Part shown: positions 1 through 7,633 of the stretch, in pieces
Layout: each line of letters starts with the position of its first letter
How positions within the stretch are numbered: the first letter of the stretch is position 1
Assembly: GCA_927911695.1 (NCBI GenBank)
Contig: CAKMQO010000237.1
Coordinates: 1 to 10,537 of the forward strand
Length of the DNA stretch: 10,537 nucleotides
DNA from: an uncultured Gemella sp.
GTDB taxonomy: Bacteria > Bacillota > Bacilli > Staphylococcales > Gemellaceae
Reading direction: 5' to 3'
Made by a program: the position numbers and the translations under genes
Notes under the pieces: model-generated
The model's input: the letters and a program-made list of their open reading frames with translations, nothing else
What the model was told of the DNA's origin: nothing
The model's database searches: none

Positions 1-61
1 CTAAAATACTCCCCATAGGAGTTGAAATTAAACTAGTTACTATCTTCATCATTGTATTCAT
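1..61 (-). CDS. N-terminus of a membrane protein, possibly YidC/Oxa1-like (partial)
   Basis: An open frame starts at the ATG at 61-59 and runs off the left edge after 20 codons. A strong ribosome binding site (AGGAGG) lies about 8 bases upstream. The visible peptide (MNTMMKIVTSL, then ISTPMGSIL) has a hydrophobic character. The ISTPMGSIL stretch resembles the start of short Gram-positive YidC/OxaA insertases, where a TPxGxIL segment comes just before the first conserved core. That family call rests on a few residues only and is weak. That a short coding start is present is better supported, by the RBS and the open frame. It is divergent from the walR operon. Confidence 0.5.
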   Translation of the reverse strand, partial: MNTMMKIVTSLISTPMGSIL

Positions 62-187
62 CGTCTTTTCCTCCTATATTTGACATATATAATACATTTA
101 TCCAACAATAGCCAACTGGGGCTGACCCAAAAGTCCTAAAATGTAATTAAAAGTTCACATGAAAACTCATAGATACAGTGGTTTATT

Positions 188-225
188 GATATCTAAATTC
201 GCTTTATAAAAGCTTTTTAGATATC
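188..225. repeat. Inverted repeat, 10-bp arms with nested dyad
   Basis: The arms GATATCTAAA (188-197) and TTTAGATATC (216-225) are perfect reverse complements. A second nested dyad, GCTTTATAAAAGC, sits at 201-213. As RNA it would form a stable two-part hairpin. It lacks a T tract on either side that would make it a clear terminator. It could be a non-autonomous element end or an intergenic palindrome. Only one copy is in the window. Confidence 0.6.
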
Positions 226-242
226 TAATAAGCTGTGCGGGG

Positions 243-289
243 GTGACTCGACAAAATCGATTTCTTTGAAATCACGATTTTTGAGTCAC
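243..289. repeat. Long compound inverted repeat (palindromic intergenic element)
   Basis: The outer arms GTGACTC (243-249) and GAGTCAC (283-289) enclose AAAATCG/CGATTTT and, at the centre, ATTTC-TTT-GAAAT, giving a nearly continuous hairpin of about 47 bases. It is GC-richer than its surroundings. The form is like dispersed palindromic elements of Gram-positive cocci, but no second copy exists here to prove that it is repeated in the genome. Confidence 0.6.
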
Positions 290-391
290 TCTCACTCTAA
301 AATATCACGAAAACCATATGTAATCAATATGTAAGTCTAAATAATACATTTTCTAAAAATTAATCATTATATATGATATAATATAAGGGTT

Positions 392-583
392 AGACACTTT
401 AGTTCCATCATATTTTTTTATTCCAACGCATTAAAGATGCTTTAGAAAGTTTGTAACGTCTACAGATAAAGCTAATAGAGTTTTTATTTCTATATGTTTT
501 TACCGTGGCTAATCTTGTTTCTAAAGTATGAGGTATATATAGTTGTGTTTTTTTGGTAAGTTTTCTGTTATAGTAGTTTTCAT
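392..583 (-). pseudogene. Decayed transposase N-terminus (helix-turn-helix part of an integrase-type IS)
   Basis: Read on the minus strand from the ATG at 583, the frame encodes MKTTITENLPKKHNYI. After a shift at a TA repeat (about 533-538) it continues PHTLETRLATVKTYRNK, then SISFICRRYKLSKASLMRW and NKK. After a T7 run (413-419) it goes on YDGTK. The ICRRYKLSKASLMRWNKKYDGTK portion has the look of the helix-turn-helix leader of IS3/IS481-like transposases, with a typical 'R-W--K-DG' block that usually precedes a DDE integrase domain. Nothing of the catalytic domain remains; recognisable similarity stops near 392. It is therefore a truncated remnant. The family assignment is from memory of motif style, not from a search. 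Confidence 0.65.
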
Positions 584-584
584 A

Positions 585-650
585 AGAGTAAATTCCTTTT
601 TTTTTGATTTGTCATAATTTCATTAAACAGGATTTACTCTTCTTTTTTTA
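585..650. repeat. Hairpin followed by a T run, upstream of the transposase remnant
   Basis: AGAGTAAATTCC (585-596) pairs with GGATTTACTCT (630-640) with one bulge and a 33-base loop, followed by TCTTTTTTTA on the plus strand. It could be a weak rightward terminator insulating walR. Alternatively it is structure left at the end of the degraded insertion element, because it abuts the remnant's start codon. Confidence 0.45.
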
Positions 651-710
651 TATTTTGTCTCACATCAATTGTAACACTACACTGATAGAGAGTTAATCGT
701 TTGCTTAAAG

Positions 711-740
711 TTGTAACTTCATAAGAAAAAATGATATAAT
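711..740 (+). promoter_or_regulatory. walR operon promoter
   Basis: TTGTAA (711-716), an 18-base spacer and TATAAT (735-740) with an extended TG (732-733) form a good vegetative sigma-A promoter. Transcription would start near 747 and leave an mRNA leader of about 135 bases. A small hairpin (CTCAT, GGTG loop, ATGAG; 760-773) lies in that leader. No other promoter is seen before walI, so it probably drives all four wal genes. Confidence 0.7.
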
Positions 741-881
741 ATTGATAACTATGTATATACTCATGGTGATGAGAAGATACAGGTTAAAAAATAAAAAGTA
801 TACTCAAAAAAATGTTTTATAAAAAATATAATTAGGAATATATATTATTTAATACTTAGTATAAATCTAAGGAGGAAGAAA

Positions 882-1586
882 ATGGCAGAATATAAAATAC
901 TAGTAGTCGATGATGAAGAACCGATTGCTAATATACTAGAGTTTAATTTGAAAAAAGAAGGTTACGATGTAATCGTCGCTAATGATGGAGAAAAAGCGGT
1001 AGAACTTGCTTTTAATGATAATCCGGATTTAATCTTATTAGATTTAATGTTACCTAAAAAAGATGGGATGGAAGTGTGTAGGGAAGTACGTGCTAAGAAA
1101 AATATTCCAATCATTATGTTAACAGCGAAAAATAGTGAGATTGATAAAGTTCTTGGACTTGAGTTTGGAGCGGATGACTATGTAACTAAACCTTTCTCAA
1201 CACGTGAACTTATGGCAAGGGTTAAGGTAAACTTACGTCGTGTTACTAAGCAACAAGAAGAAGTTGCTGAAGAGAAAAATGGTGGAGATCTTGTGATTAA
1301 GGATATCGTTATTTATCCAGAAGCTTATGTTATTAAGAAAAATGGTGAAGAAATCGACTTAACACGTAGAGAATTTGATCTTTTCTATTACCTTGCACAA
1401 CACCGCGGACAAGTTTTAACACGTGAAAACTTACTGCAAACAGTGTGGGGTTATGACTACTTTGGAGATGTAAGAACTGTGGACGTGACTGTAAGAAGAT
1501 TACGTGAAAAAGTAGAAGATGATTCATCACAACCTGAATATATAATGACACGTCGTGGTGTTGGTTACTTTATAGGTGAAGAGTAA
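882..1586 (+). CDS. walR: WalR (YycF), essential cell-wall response regulator
   Basis: This OmpR/PhoB-family response regulator of 234 residues has the normal length for WalR. The receiver domain (about 1-120) shows the acidic pair D10/D11, phospho-acceptor D54 in ILLDLMLP, T81 and K103 (VTKPFS). The winged-helix DNA-binding domain (about 135-232) includes [15 protein letters not shown], the [15 protein letters not shown] block and the C-terminal RRGVGYFI. In Firmicutes WalR controls autolysins and wall metabolism by binding paired TGTWAH motifs. The start is fixed by AAGGAGG at 869-875. Its stop codon overlaps the walK start codon at 1586, so the two are translationally coupled. The frame is intact, unlike several neighbours. 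Confidence 0.96.
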   Translation: MAEYKILVVDDEEPIANILEFNLKKEGYDVIVANDGEKAVELAFNDNPDLILLDLMLPKKDGMEVCREVRAKKNIPIIMLTAKNSEIDKVLGLEFGADDYVTKPFSTRELMARVKVNLRRVTKQQEEVAEEKNGGDLVIKDIVIYPEAYVIKKNGEEIDLTRREFDLFYYLAQHRGQVLTRENLLQTVWGYDYFGDVRTVDVTVRRLREKVEDDSSQPEYIMTRRGVGYFIGEE

Positions 1587-3512
1587 TGAGTTTTTTCGAG
1601 AAGAGATTTAAGAAAAGATTCTTTTCATCAATTCGAACTAAGTTCGTAATAGTTTATGTTTTAGTTAACATAATATCATTGCAACTTATCGGATTGTTCT
1701 TTACAACGCAATTAAGAAATAGTAATGTAAATACATTTGAACAAAATATTATTGAACAAGAAAAAATCTTAAACTACCATGTTCGTGAGGAATTAGAAAA
1801 AGCTAGTGGTAGTGGAGGAGATACTTCGAAAGTTCTTGATGATACTGGTGCTCAAGAGGAGTCTACAAAGAGTAATAAAGATTCGAAAAGTGGGATAGCT
1901 AAACTAGTTAGTGAATTTAATATTCAAAAGTTATTATTAGTAAATGTCATAGATAATGATTCGAAAATCATAGCGACTTCTTCAAAAAATGGAAATGATG
2001 AATATCTTGCGAAAAGGTCGTTTGATCCACTTGTAAGTCAGGTTATTAAGACTGGTGAGAGTACTAAACAGATTCAAAATAATGCTGATAGTAATAAGCG
2101 TGTATGGATCTATGTGAGTCCTGTTAAAAAGGATAATGAAGTTGTCGGTGTAATCTCGCTTATGGCTGATATAGAAAGTGTTTATCAGGAGGTAAATAGT
2201 ATTTCTAAAATCTTCATAGTGGGAACTATCCTATCGATATTAATTACTACAGTTATAGGATTCGTGGCATCAAAAACGGTGACAAGTTCTATAGAGAAGA
2301 TGAGTTCTCAAGTTAAGAAGATGGCTTTAGGAAACTACGGTACGGTAGTCGGAATAGATGCAGATGATGAAATTGGGGATTTGGCGAAAGTGTTCAACCA
2401 AATTTCTAAAAGAATCGAAGAAGAACAAGCTGTAACTGAGACTGAACGTAGGAAACTTGCGACGATTATCGAAAGTATGATGGATGGGATTATTACAACG
2501 GACAATAACGGTAGAATAATCCTTATAAATACAAGTGCTGAGGATATGCTAGGTGGTCGTAATGATGAAATTTTCATCGGAAAAGATGTTCTGAAAATTC
2601 TTAATATTACTGAATATGAGAGTATAGAAGAAATATTAGAAGCGGAAGACAGTCTTCTGGTAAATGCTTCAAAAAGTGATGAAGAATTACTTTTGCGTGC
2701 GGAAATTTCTAAGATAGAAAAAGAAGATAAAGAAGATTTAACTCAGATGTCAACCGAGCTAGAGGGATATATTATTGTTCTTTATGACGTAACAGATCAA
2801 GAACGTCAAGAAAAAGAAGTCGTGAATTCGTATCGACTGTATCTCACGAACTTCGTACACCTCTAACGACGATGAACAGTTATATCGAAGCGTTAGAAGA
2901 GGGTGTGCTTGAAGATAAGGAACTTGCTCCGCAGTTTATCGATACTATTCATAAAGAGACTACTCGTATGATAAGAATGGTAAATGAATTGATGCAACTT
3001 GGTAAGATGGATATCAAAGAAGAGCATTATGAAAAAGAGTTTATTGATATAAATAAAATGCTTGAGCAGATTACCGATAGATTTGCTCTAACGCATCCTG
3101 AGAAAAACTTTATAAAACATATTCCTAAGAGCCCGATATTCGTAGAAGGTGACCAGGATAAACTTACACAGGTGTTTGATAATATTGTTAATAACGCAAT
3201 AAAATATTCTCCAATGGTAAGAATATCACAGTAAGGGTTAGGCAAAATTATCACCATAATAGGGTGAGTATTTCTATTAAAGATGAAGGTGTAGGAATTC
3301 CATTAGTGCATATTGATAAGATCTTTAATAGGTTCTATAGGGTTGATAAGAGTAGGCAGAGAAGTATGGGAGGAACAGGTTTAGGATTAGCGTTAGCTAA
3401 GACTATTGTAGAGGCCCATAAAGGTCGTATTTGGGCGCAAAGTAGAGAAGGATATGGAAGTATAATATTTGTAACACTACCTTGTGAACAAATTGATGAT
3501 GAATGGTTATAG
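1586..3512 (+). CDS. walK: WalK (YycG) sensor histidine kinase, frame-disrupted twice as sequenced
   Basis: This is the membrane histidine kinase partner of WalR. In order it has a transmembrane segment (about residues 19-41), an extracellular Cache/PAS-like sensor (42-205), a second transmembrane segment (209-228), HAMP, an intracellular PAS domain (about 288-405), HisKA and HATPase_c. The reading frame breaks just before the H-box, near 2816-2820, and again in the ATP-binding domain near 3212-3215. Adding one base at each site restores [18 protein letters not shown] (phospho-accepting His encoded at 2845-2847, about residue 421), [24 protein letters not shown] and [10 protein letters not shown]. 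The restored protein is about 642 residues, against about 610 in Bacillus. Part of the excess is a Ser/Lys/Asp-rich insert around residues 73-101 in the sensor domain. As written, the gene would yield a truncated protein ending at 2866 without kinase activity. Because WalK is essential in relatives, sequencing error is likelier than loss. Confidence 0.93.
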
Positions 3513-3523
3513 AGGTAAATAAT

Positions 3524-4838
3524 ATGAGAGGTAAAAGGAAAGAAACTGTTAAATCAGTCGTATTAGGAATACTTGTTCTAATGAGTTTAACACTATCTTA
3601 TCTTATTATTACTTATCAACCAGATTATGAGATTTTCACTAAGAGAACTACTCAAAAATCAGTAGAGTCAAATAAAAAATAGTCTTTTGAATTTCTTGAT
3701 TCCAGATAGTGTCGTGAAAAACTATGAAGGATCAAGAGAAGAAGCGATAGTTCAGAACTCTATAACAAAGGTAGCTAGTGTCGATGCTATTAAAAACAAA
3801 AAAGTGTTGAAAGATTTGTTATTGGTAATCTCAGATAGTGAGAGTACAGAATCTAGAGTTAGGAATAGAAATATCGAGGATATTACATCGAATAATGTTG
3901 AAAAAATACTGATAAATTATCAGGTGACCCTGGATTCCGCTTTAGTAAAACCGTTGTTCTTCTCTGAAGAAAATTCTAATATAAGCTTAGAATTTGATAC
4001 GATAGTTTTACTAAAAGATAGACCGAATATGATTTATCTGTATAAAAAAAGATGATAAAAACTATCTGCAGATTACTCTAAAAGAAGAAATCTATGGTAA
4101 ATAAACACTATGTTTAATGAGAAGAAACAGAGTTATGCTAAATATAGTTTGAATAATAGGTTTATCTATTTAAAAGAATCTGATGAAGACAATGTTATAG
4201 ATGAATATAGTGCTGAAGACGTAAACTTAAACAAACTGGCTAAGGATATATTTGAGAAAAAAGATAATCTTAGAATAAGTAATGAAGATGAAGTGACCGA
4301 TGGTTATGGAATTTTAAGATCTATAAATAATAGATTATTATATACAAATCCATCCAATGAAGGTGGAAAAGAAGTTGGAGCTACTGTAGCTATAAATAAT
4401 ACTATGAGCTTTTTAGAGTTAGGTTATGTAGGGGATACGAATTATCAACTTACTACTGCTTTAGAAGGGATTACTATTTTCCAAGAAGCTCATAAGGAGT
4501 CTATAGCCTTTAGTAAAGATGGTTTTGCTGATATTATTTCTGAGGACAATAGTAGTGGGATATATAAGCTGACATCACCGAAAAAACTTACGAAAACTTA
4601 TCTTTCATCAAAAGAAGCGGAACTGTATTCTGTTGAAAAGACTGAATATGTGATTAATTATCTTTATGAAAAAGTCAATCTTAAAGAGATAGGTGATATA
4701 GTTTTAGGATATGATAAAGTTTATAATAAAGATAGAAATAGTTTTAGTTATGTACCAGCGTGGTATGTAAAATATAATGATAGATATGTGAGTTTTAAAA
4801 AGTTAAAAGAAATGATAGACAAGGGAGAGAGACTATGA
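3524..4838 (+). CDS. walH: WalH (YycH), membrane-anchored regulator of WalK, frame-disrupted as sequenced
   Basis: The gene lies between walK and walI, the fixed position of yycH. It starts at ATG 3524 with an AGAGG site that overlaps the walK stop. The N-terminus (VVLGILVLMSLTLSYLII) is one membrane helix, followed by a large extracytoplasmic domain. Three frame breaks occur: one extra A in the A6 run at 3674-3679, one extra A in the A7 run at 4044-4050, and one missing A at 4099-4101. Correcting them gives a continuous product of about 437 residues, close to the usual 440-455. YycH works with YycI to modulate WalK at the membrane (inhibitory in Bacillus, activating in Staphylococcus). The sequence is weakly conserved; the family call rests mainly on position, topology and length. 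The stop overlaps the walI start (ATGA). Confidence 0.85.
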
Positions 4839-5635
4839 ACTGGGGTAAAATGAAGACGTTATTTATTTATCTATTCATTGCGCTTAATGCTGTCTTGTTA
4901 ACATTTTATGTATACACTGTTCAGAAAAACAAAACAGAAATAGTTCAAGAAAAAGAAATAATCGAGCGTGCTATGAAAAATGACAATATAACTGTAGAGG
5001 ATAACGCCACAAAACGTGATAATCTTGGTTATGTGAATGTGACAATCTCAGATTTGAAAGAAGTTCGAAAAGAAGAGAATGGTCTAAAGTACGAAGTTGA
5101 AAATGTAGATAAAACATCTATGTTAAAAGTCAGTTCTGAAAATGCTATTACAAATGTAAATAAAGGTAGCTATAAAGCGGAATTAGAATCATTCTTGCTA
5201 GAAAAGATGAAGCTTAGTGCAAATTATATTTTTTCTAGTTATAATTCATCAAAAAATGAAGTTATTTTTGAACAACAAATAGATAGTTTTAGGGTGTTTT
5301 CGAATAAAAATGCGAGAATAGTCTTTAGTGTTGAGAGTAATGGAGATATCAAGAACTTTACTCTAACGAGTGTTTCAAATATAAGAAAAGATAAGAATGA
5401 AACGTTAGTACCATCTAGTCAAGCAATAAATAGACTATATCACGAAGACTTGATTCCTAAAAACTGTCGTGTTCGTACTACTTTAGGGTATTATACCTAT
5501 ATTTCACAAACGGAAAATCAAGTGTTGATACCAACTTGGAATGTAGAAATAAGTGATAAAGATGGACGAGTTAGCAACTACTATGTAGATGCAATAAACC
5601 TAAATGTACTGAACAGAAAAGGGCATAGCTCATAG
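4835..5635 (+). CDS. walI: WalI (YycI), membrane-anchored regulator of WalK
   Basis: A 266-residue protein with a single N-terminal membrane helix (about residues 6-28, TLFIYLFIALNAVLLTFYVY) and an extracytoplasmic domain, the standard YycI plan. It starts inside the walH stop (ATGA overlap) with AGGGAGAG upstream. The C-terminal part, including the LIPTWNVEISD segment, resembles the two-lobed YycH/YycI fold in which a late 'P-W-V' strand is conserved. It forms a complex with WalH and WalK. The frame is intact. The next gene in many Bacillales, walJ (metallo-beta-lactamase fold), is absent: a terminator follows at once. Confidence 0.88.
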   Translation: MNWGKMKTLFIYLFIALNAVLLTFYVYTVQKNKTEIVQEKEIIERAMKNDNITVEDNATKRDNLGYVNVTISDLKEVRKEENGLKYEVENVDKTSMLKVSSENAITNVNKGSYKAELESFLLEKMKLSANYIFSSYNSSKNEVIFEQQIDSFRVFSNKNARIVFSVESNGDIKNFTLTSVSNIRKDKNETLVPSSQAINRLYHEDLIPKNCRVRTTLGYYTYISQTENQVLIPTWNVEISDKDGRVSNYYVDAINLNVLNRKGHSS

Positions 5636-5656
5636 ATAGGTATCTAAAAATAAAGA

Positions 5657-5697
5657 AAAAAACTATTCGTTGTGATAAGTACAACGAATAGTTTTTT
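5657..5697. terminator. Bidirectional Rho-independent terminator between walI and dps
   Basis: A perfect 17-bp stem (5657-5673 with 5681-5697) encloses the loop GATAAGT. The outer stem is A6 on the left and T6 on the right, so a U tract is present on both strands. It ends both the walRKHI operon and the convergent dps transcript. Confidence 0.92.
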
Positions 5698-5702
5698 ATG
5701 TA

Positions 5703-6138
5703 TTATTCAGCTAAGTAAGCTTTTAGCATCCAAACATTTTTTTTCTAATTGAGTTTTTAGACCTAAAGCTAAGTCAGAAGTACCTTGATCTCCTTCTTCT
5801 TCAGCAACGCTCATAAGGTTAGTAAGATCTTTGATTAATAATTCGAAGTCGTGGAATACAGCTGCAACCATTTCAGAAGTTGTTTCTTGTTCAGTTGCTT
5901 CTTGGATTGTTGCGATTTCTAATGCACCTTTAAGTGTAGAAACTGGACGACCTCCAATTGCTAATAATCTTTCAGCAGCCTCATCTAAAGATTCAGTTGT
6001 GTAGTTATAGTAGTTTTCAAATACTTCGTGTAGTGTGTAGAAGCTACGTCCTTTTACATACCAGTGGAAGCTGTGTAATTTTGTGTATAATACTGTTAAG
6101 TTAGCAACAAGTTTGTTTAATTCTGTTGTACGTGTCAT
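5703..6138 (-). CDS. dps: Dps-family ferritin-like DNA-protection/iron-storage protein
   Basis: The protein belongs to the Dps mini-ferritins, which form 12-mers, oxidise Fe(II) with peroxide and store ferric iron. By alignment from memory with Listeria Dps, the inter-subunit ferroxidase ligands are all present: H25 in FHWYVKG, H37 in FYTLHE, E41, and D52 and E56 in the block ESLDEAAERLLAIGG. The start at 6138 has GGAGAG upstream. As written, the frame stops at 5707 with the tail CLDAKSLLS. A T8 run (5737-5744, A8 in the sense strand) has one base too many. Removing it gives LEKNVWMLKAYLAE, a typical Dps C-terminus, with a TAA at 5703-5705. The coordinates given use this corrected end. The gene has its own promoter and a possible Fur-family operator upstream. 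Confidence 0.93.
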
Positions 6139-6175
6139 ATTAATGTCTCTCCTTTATTTTTGAATTTATGCTTAA

Positions 6176-6204
6176 ATTATAGCACTATGAATTTCTTATG
6201 TAAA
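6176..6204 (-). promoter_or_regulatory. dps promoter
   Basis: On the minus strand TTTACA (6204-6199), a 17-base spacer ending in TGC, and TATAAT (6181-6176) form a near-consensus sigma-A promoter with an extended -10. It lies about 38 bases before the dps start codon. Confidence 0.8.
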
Positions 6205-6227
6205 GTTAATAAGCTCATAAAAGTTAT

Positions 6228-6242
6228 TGAGAATTATTCTCT
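6228..6242. promoter_or_regulatory. Candidate Fur/PerR-family operator upstream of dps
   Basis: TGAGAAT-T-ATTCTCT is a 7-1-7 dyad with six of seven positions symmetrical. Fur-family regulators bind 7-1-7 boxes (TGATAATNATTATCA for Fur, TTATAATNATTATAA for PerR), and dps genes of Firmicutes are often PerR targets. The site lies about 24 bases upstream of the dps -35 rather than over the core promoter. Which regulator binds it is not visible. Confidence 0.4.
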
Positions 6243-6290
6243 AAAAAGAATGTTGATTTAGCAATGTTTCCTGAGGAGAAGAAATATAAA

Positions 6291-6305
6291 TGATAATCGA
6301 TATCA
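6291..6305. promoter_or_regulatory. Candidate Fur box in the dps-yidD intergenic region
   Basis: TGATAATCGATATCA matches the TGATAATNATTATCA Fur consensus at 12 of 14 defined positions. It lies 33 bases upstream of the yidD -35 and about 50 bases from the first dyad. Either promoter, or neither, could be its target. Confidence 0.35.
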
Positions 6306-6337
6306 TATATAGTGGGTATATTTTTTGATTTAAAAAT

Positions 6338-6366
6338 TTGAAATAAACTTCATTAGTTGATAAAAT
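6338..6366 (+). promoter_or_regulatory. yidD promoter
   Basis: TTGAAA (6338-6343), a 17-base spacer and TAAAAT (6361-6366) form a sigma-A promoter, with transcription starting near 6373, shortly before the AAAGGGG ribosome site and the yidD ATG at 6390. Confidence 0.65.
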
Positions 6367-6389
6367 AAAGAGCGAAAGGGGTAGAATCT

Positions 6390-6641
6390 ATGGCAAGATT
6401 GTGCATATTTTTAATAAACTTGTATAGGAAATATATATCGCGTTATACAAGACCGACGTGTAGATTTTCTCCTACATGTTCAAGCTATGCTCTGGAAAGT
6501 TATAAGAGATTTGGTTTTTTCTTAGGTACATATTTAACTGTTAAGAGGTTATTAAAGTGTCATCCGCTATATAAAGGTGAGTACTTTGATAATGTGCCTT
6601 TATTTAAGAAAGATATATTCAAATTTGGAAGAAAAAAATAA
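6390..6641 (+). CDS. yidD: YidD membrane protein insertion efficiency factor
   Basis: A small 83-residue protein with the full YidD (haemolytic DUF37) signature: an amphipathic N-terminal helix (LCIFLINLYRKYIS), the Cys-rich core PTCRFSPTCSSYALES and the downstream KRLLKCHPLYKGEYF. The three family Cys (in PTC, PTC and KCHP) are all present. YidD sits at the inner face of the membrane near the YidC insertase and aids insertion. In most bacteria it is next to rnpA-yidC; here it stands alone with its own promoter and terminator. An AGGGG site precedes the ATG. The frame is intact. Confidence 0.95.
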   Translation: MARLCIFLINLYRKYISRYTRPTCRFSPTCSSYALESYKRFGFFLGTYLTVKRLLKCHPLYKGEYFDNVPLFKKDIFKFGRKK

Positions 6642-6674
6642 AGAGGCCGCTAAGTTTAGTAGCCTCTTTATTTT
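6635..6674 (+). terminator. yidD Rho-independent terminator
   Basis: AAAATAAAGAGGC (6635-6647) pairs perfectly with GCCTCTTTATTTT (6662-6674) around a 14-base loop, with the T-rich 3' arm acting as the U tract. The stem begins inside the last yidD codons. Confidence 0.88.
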
Positions 6675-6882
6675 GGGCGAAATTGTTATTTGGATAAAAA
6701 TCAGGAATGTTTGATCATGTTTGCAGAACTAGAAGAAGTTCTCTTACAAAATAACTTTTCTAAAAATTTATCTAATTAAGGTATTTGTACGGTAAATCCT
6801 CATAATTACCTACAAATATTAAATTATATTGCAAGTGCGCGGTAAATCCTCATAATTATCCACGAGTGCAAAGTTATTAATG
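6675..6882. other. Non-coding gap between yidD terminator and the rhodanese gene
   Basis: No open frame is supported. Besides the tandem hairpin pair it holds another short inverted repeat, AGAACT/AGTTCT (6725-6730 with 6737-6742). Three hairpins in 150 bases make a structured transcript possible, but no clear promoter or terminator of its own was found. Confidence 0.45.
6782..6873. repeat. Tandem pair of hairpins with identical GAGGA/UCCUC loops
   Basis: The 19-base direct repeat GGTAAATCCTCATAATTAC (6791-6809) recurs with one change at 6841-6859, a spacing of 50 bases. Each copy lies within its own inverted repeat: ATTTGTA-C-GGTAA / TTACC-TACAAAT in the first, and an imperfect TTGCA...CGCGGTAA / TTATCCACG...TGCAA in the second. 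The stems differ while the loops, ATCCTCAT (or ATGAGGAT on the other strand), are kept. This suggests selection on the loop of an RNA. On the minus strand it would be the 3' untranslated region of the rhodanese gene. Function is unknown. Confidence 0.6.
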
Positions 6883-7398
6883 TTATTTATCGATGCTATT
6901 TCCTGCATCTAACCATGCGGCAATTCCGCCCGGAAATCTATAGACATTTTTATAGCCAGCTTCTTTTGCTAAGACTGCTCCAACATGGCTTCTTTCACAA
7001 GCTACAAAACCACAGTATATAACTATTTTTTTGTCTTTGTTATCCCCTAGAGTTTTTAAAAATGCTTCTTTTTTCTTCTGGTTTTAAATCCTTCATTTCT
7101 TTTGGAAGACCAGCGTTAACAGCACCTTTAATTTTTGTTTTTTCAAATCGATCCGCAGGAATTGTATCAACTAGAATCATATCCTCTTTATTATCTATAG
7201 ATTTTTCAATTCATCTGCGCTAATCAGATTGTAATCCCCTGTTTTTGTTGCTTTAACTAGTTTTATAGCTGCCTTTTCTACTTCATTTTCTTTTCCGTCT
7301 TTTGCAGAACGATTAAGTCCATCTCCGCTACTACAACCTACTAAGGAAACTGAAAGTAAAATGCTAGATAAAGCTAGTGTAATTTTATTTTTTTTCAT
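6883..7398 (-). CDS. Rhodanese-like lipoprotein, frame-disrupted twice as sequenced
   Basis: The start at 7398 is preceded by AAAGGAGG. The first 22 residues form a lipoprotein signal (MKKNKITLALSSILLSVSLV, then GC) with lipobox LVGC and lipidated Cys22, so the protein is anchored outside the membrane. Two balancing indels occur in A/T runs: one base missing in T5 at 7202-7206 and one extra in T6 at 7069-7074. Corrected, the product is 171 residues: a linker to about 54, then a rhodanese domain with YNLISADEL, DMILVDTIPADRF, GAVNAGLPKEM, the active-site region IVIYCGFVACERSH and YRFPGGIAAW. Cys129 is the likely persulfide-forming residue; a second Cys134 within the loop is typical of this extracytoplasmic subgroup. 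The substrate is unknown. As written, translation stops at 7195. Confidence 0.85.
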
Positions 7399-7428
7399 TA
7401 AGTCCGTCCTCCTTTAACTTTCACTTTT

Positions 7429-7437
7429 ATTATAACA
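7429..7437 (-). promoter_or_regulatory. Extended -10 promoter of the rhodanese gene
   Basis: TGTTATAAT on the minus strand (TATAAT at 7434-7429) lies about 30 bases before the start codon. The -35 region (TTTATA) is weak, as expected for extended -10 promoters. Confidence 0.55.
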
Positions 7438-7633
7438 TAAAAAATTACATATATAAACAAAATATATAATAAAATTTATTAATCTTAAAAATTACAATAA
7501 CGGGGATTAACCTTGTTTTTAATATGTAAACTAAAAATTATATGATGTACCATATTATATATGATAAAAAATTAATAAGTTTATTAATTAAAATATCCGT
7601 TAAATATCAAAGTAATTTTTTATATTTTTTATG

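Larger units (their letters stand above)
62..391. other. Non-coding stretch left of the transposase remnant
   Basis: No supported gene lies here. The stretch contains the leader and putative promoter of the minus-strand gene at 1-61 (TATTAT-like hexamers around 80-95 on the minus strand), a GGGCTGACCC microhairpin near 119-128, and two long inverted repeats listed separately. A TGATATAAT extended -10 sequence at 374-382 points rightward but has no good -35 and no gene behind it. Confidence 0.5.

Noticed and set aside
374..382. Promoter for a small RNA at 390-650
   Set aside because: The region is explained on the other strand by the transposase remnant, and the -35 is poor; only the TGATATAAT match supports it.
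1333..1551. Minus-strand frame within walR, and similar frames at 2335-2577, 3027-3257 and 10029-10292
   Set aside because: All are antisense shadows of well-supported genes and lack ribosome sites or family motifs.
2872..3512. Separate small kinase-domain genes after walK (a naturally split histidine kinase)
   Set aside because: The pieces join without gaps after adding one base at each of two sites, the H-box straddles the first break, and neither piece has a proper ribosome site.
3687..4838. Two independent genes at 3687-4055 and 4110-4838
   Set aside because: They have no good ribosome sites and become one continuous YycH after three homopolymer corrections.
6290..6328. Twelve-codon ORF (MIIDIIYSGYIF) behind GAGGAG
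   Set aside because: It is very short, the spacing to the ribosome site is long, it overlaps a candidate Fur box, and no transcript signal precedes it.
6791..6860. CRISPR array of two repeats
   Set aside because: There are only two copies, the spacer is about 30 bases, no cas genes are nearby, and each copy sits in its own wider stem; a hairpin duplication fits better.
6854..6862. DnaA box (TTATCCACG) suggesting an origin
   Set aside because: A single 8-of-9 match with no cluster, no AT-rich unwinding motif arrangement and no dnaA/dnaN nearby.
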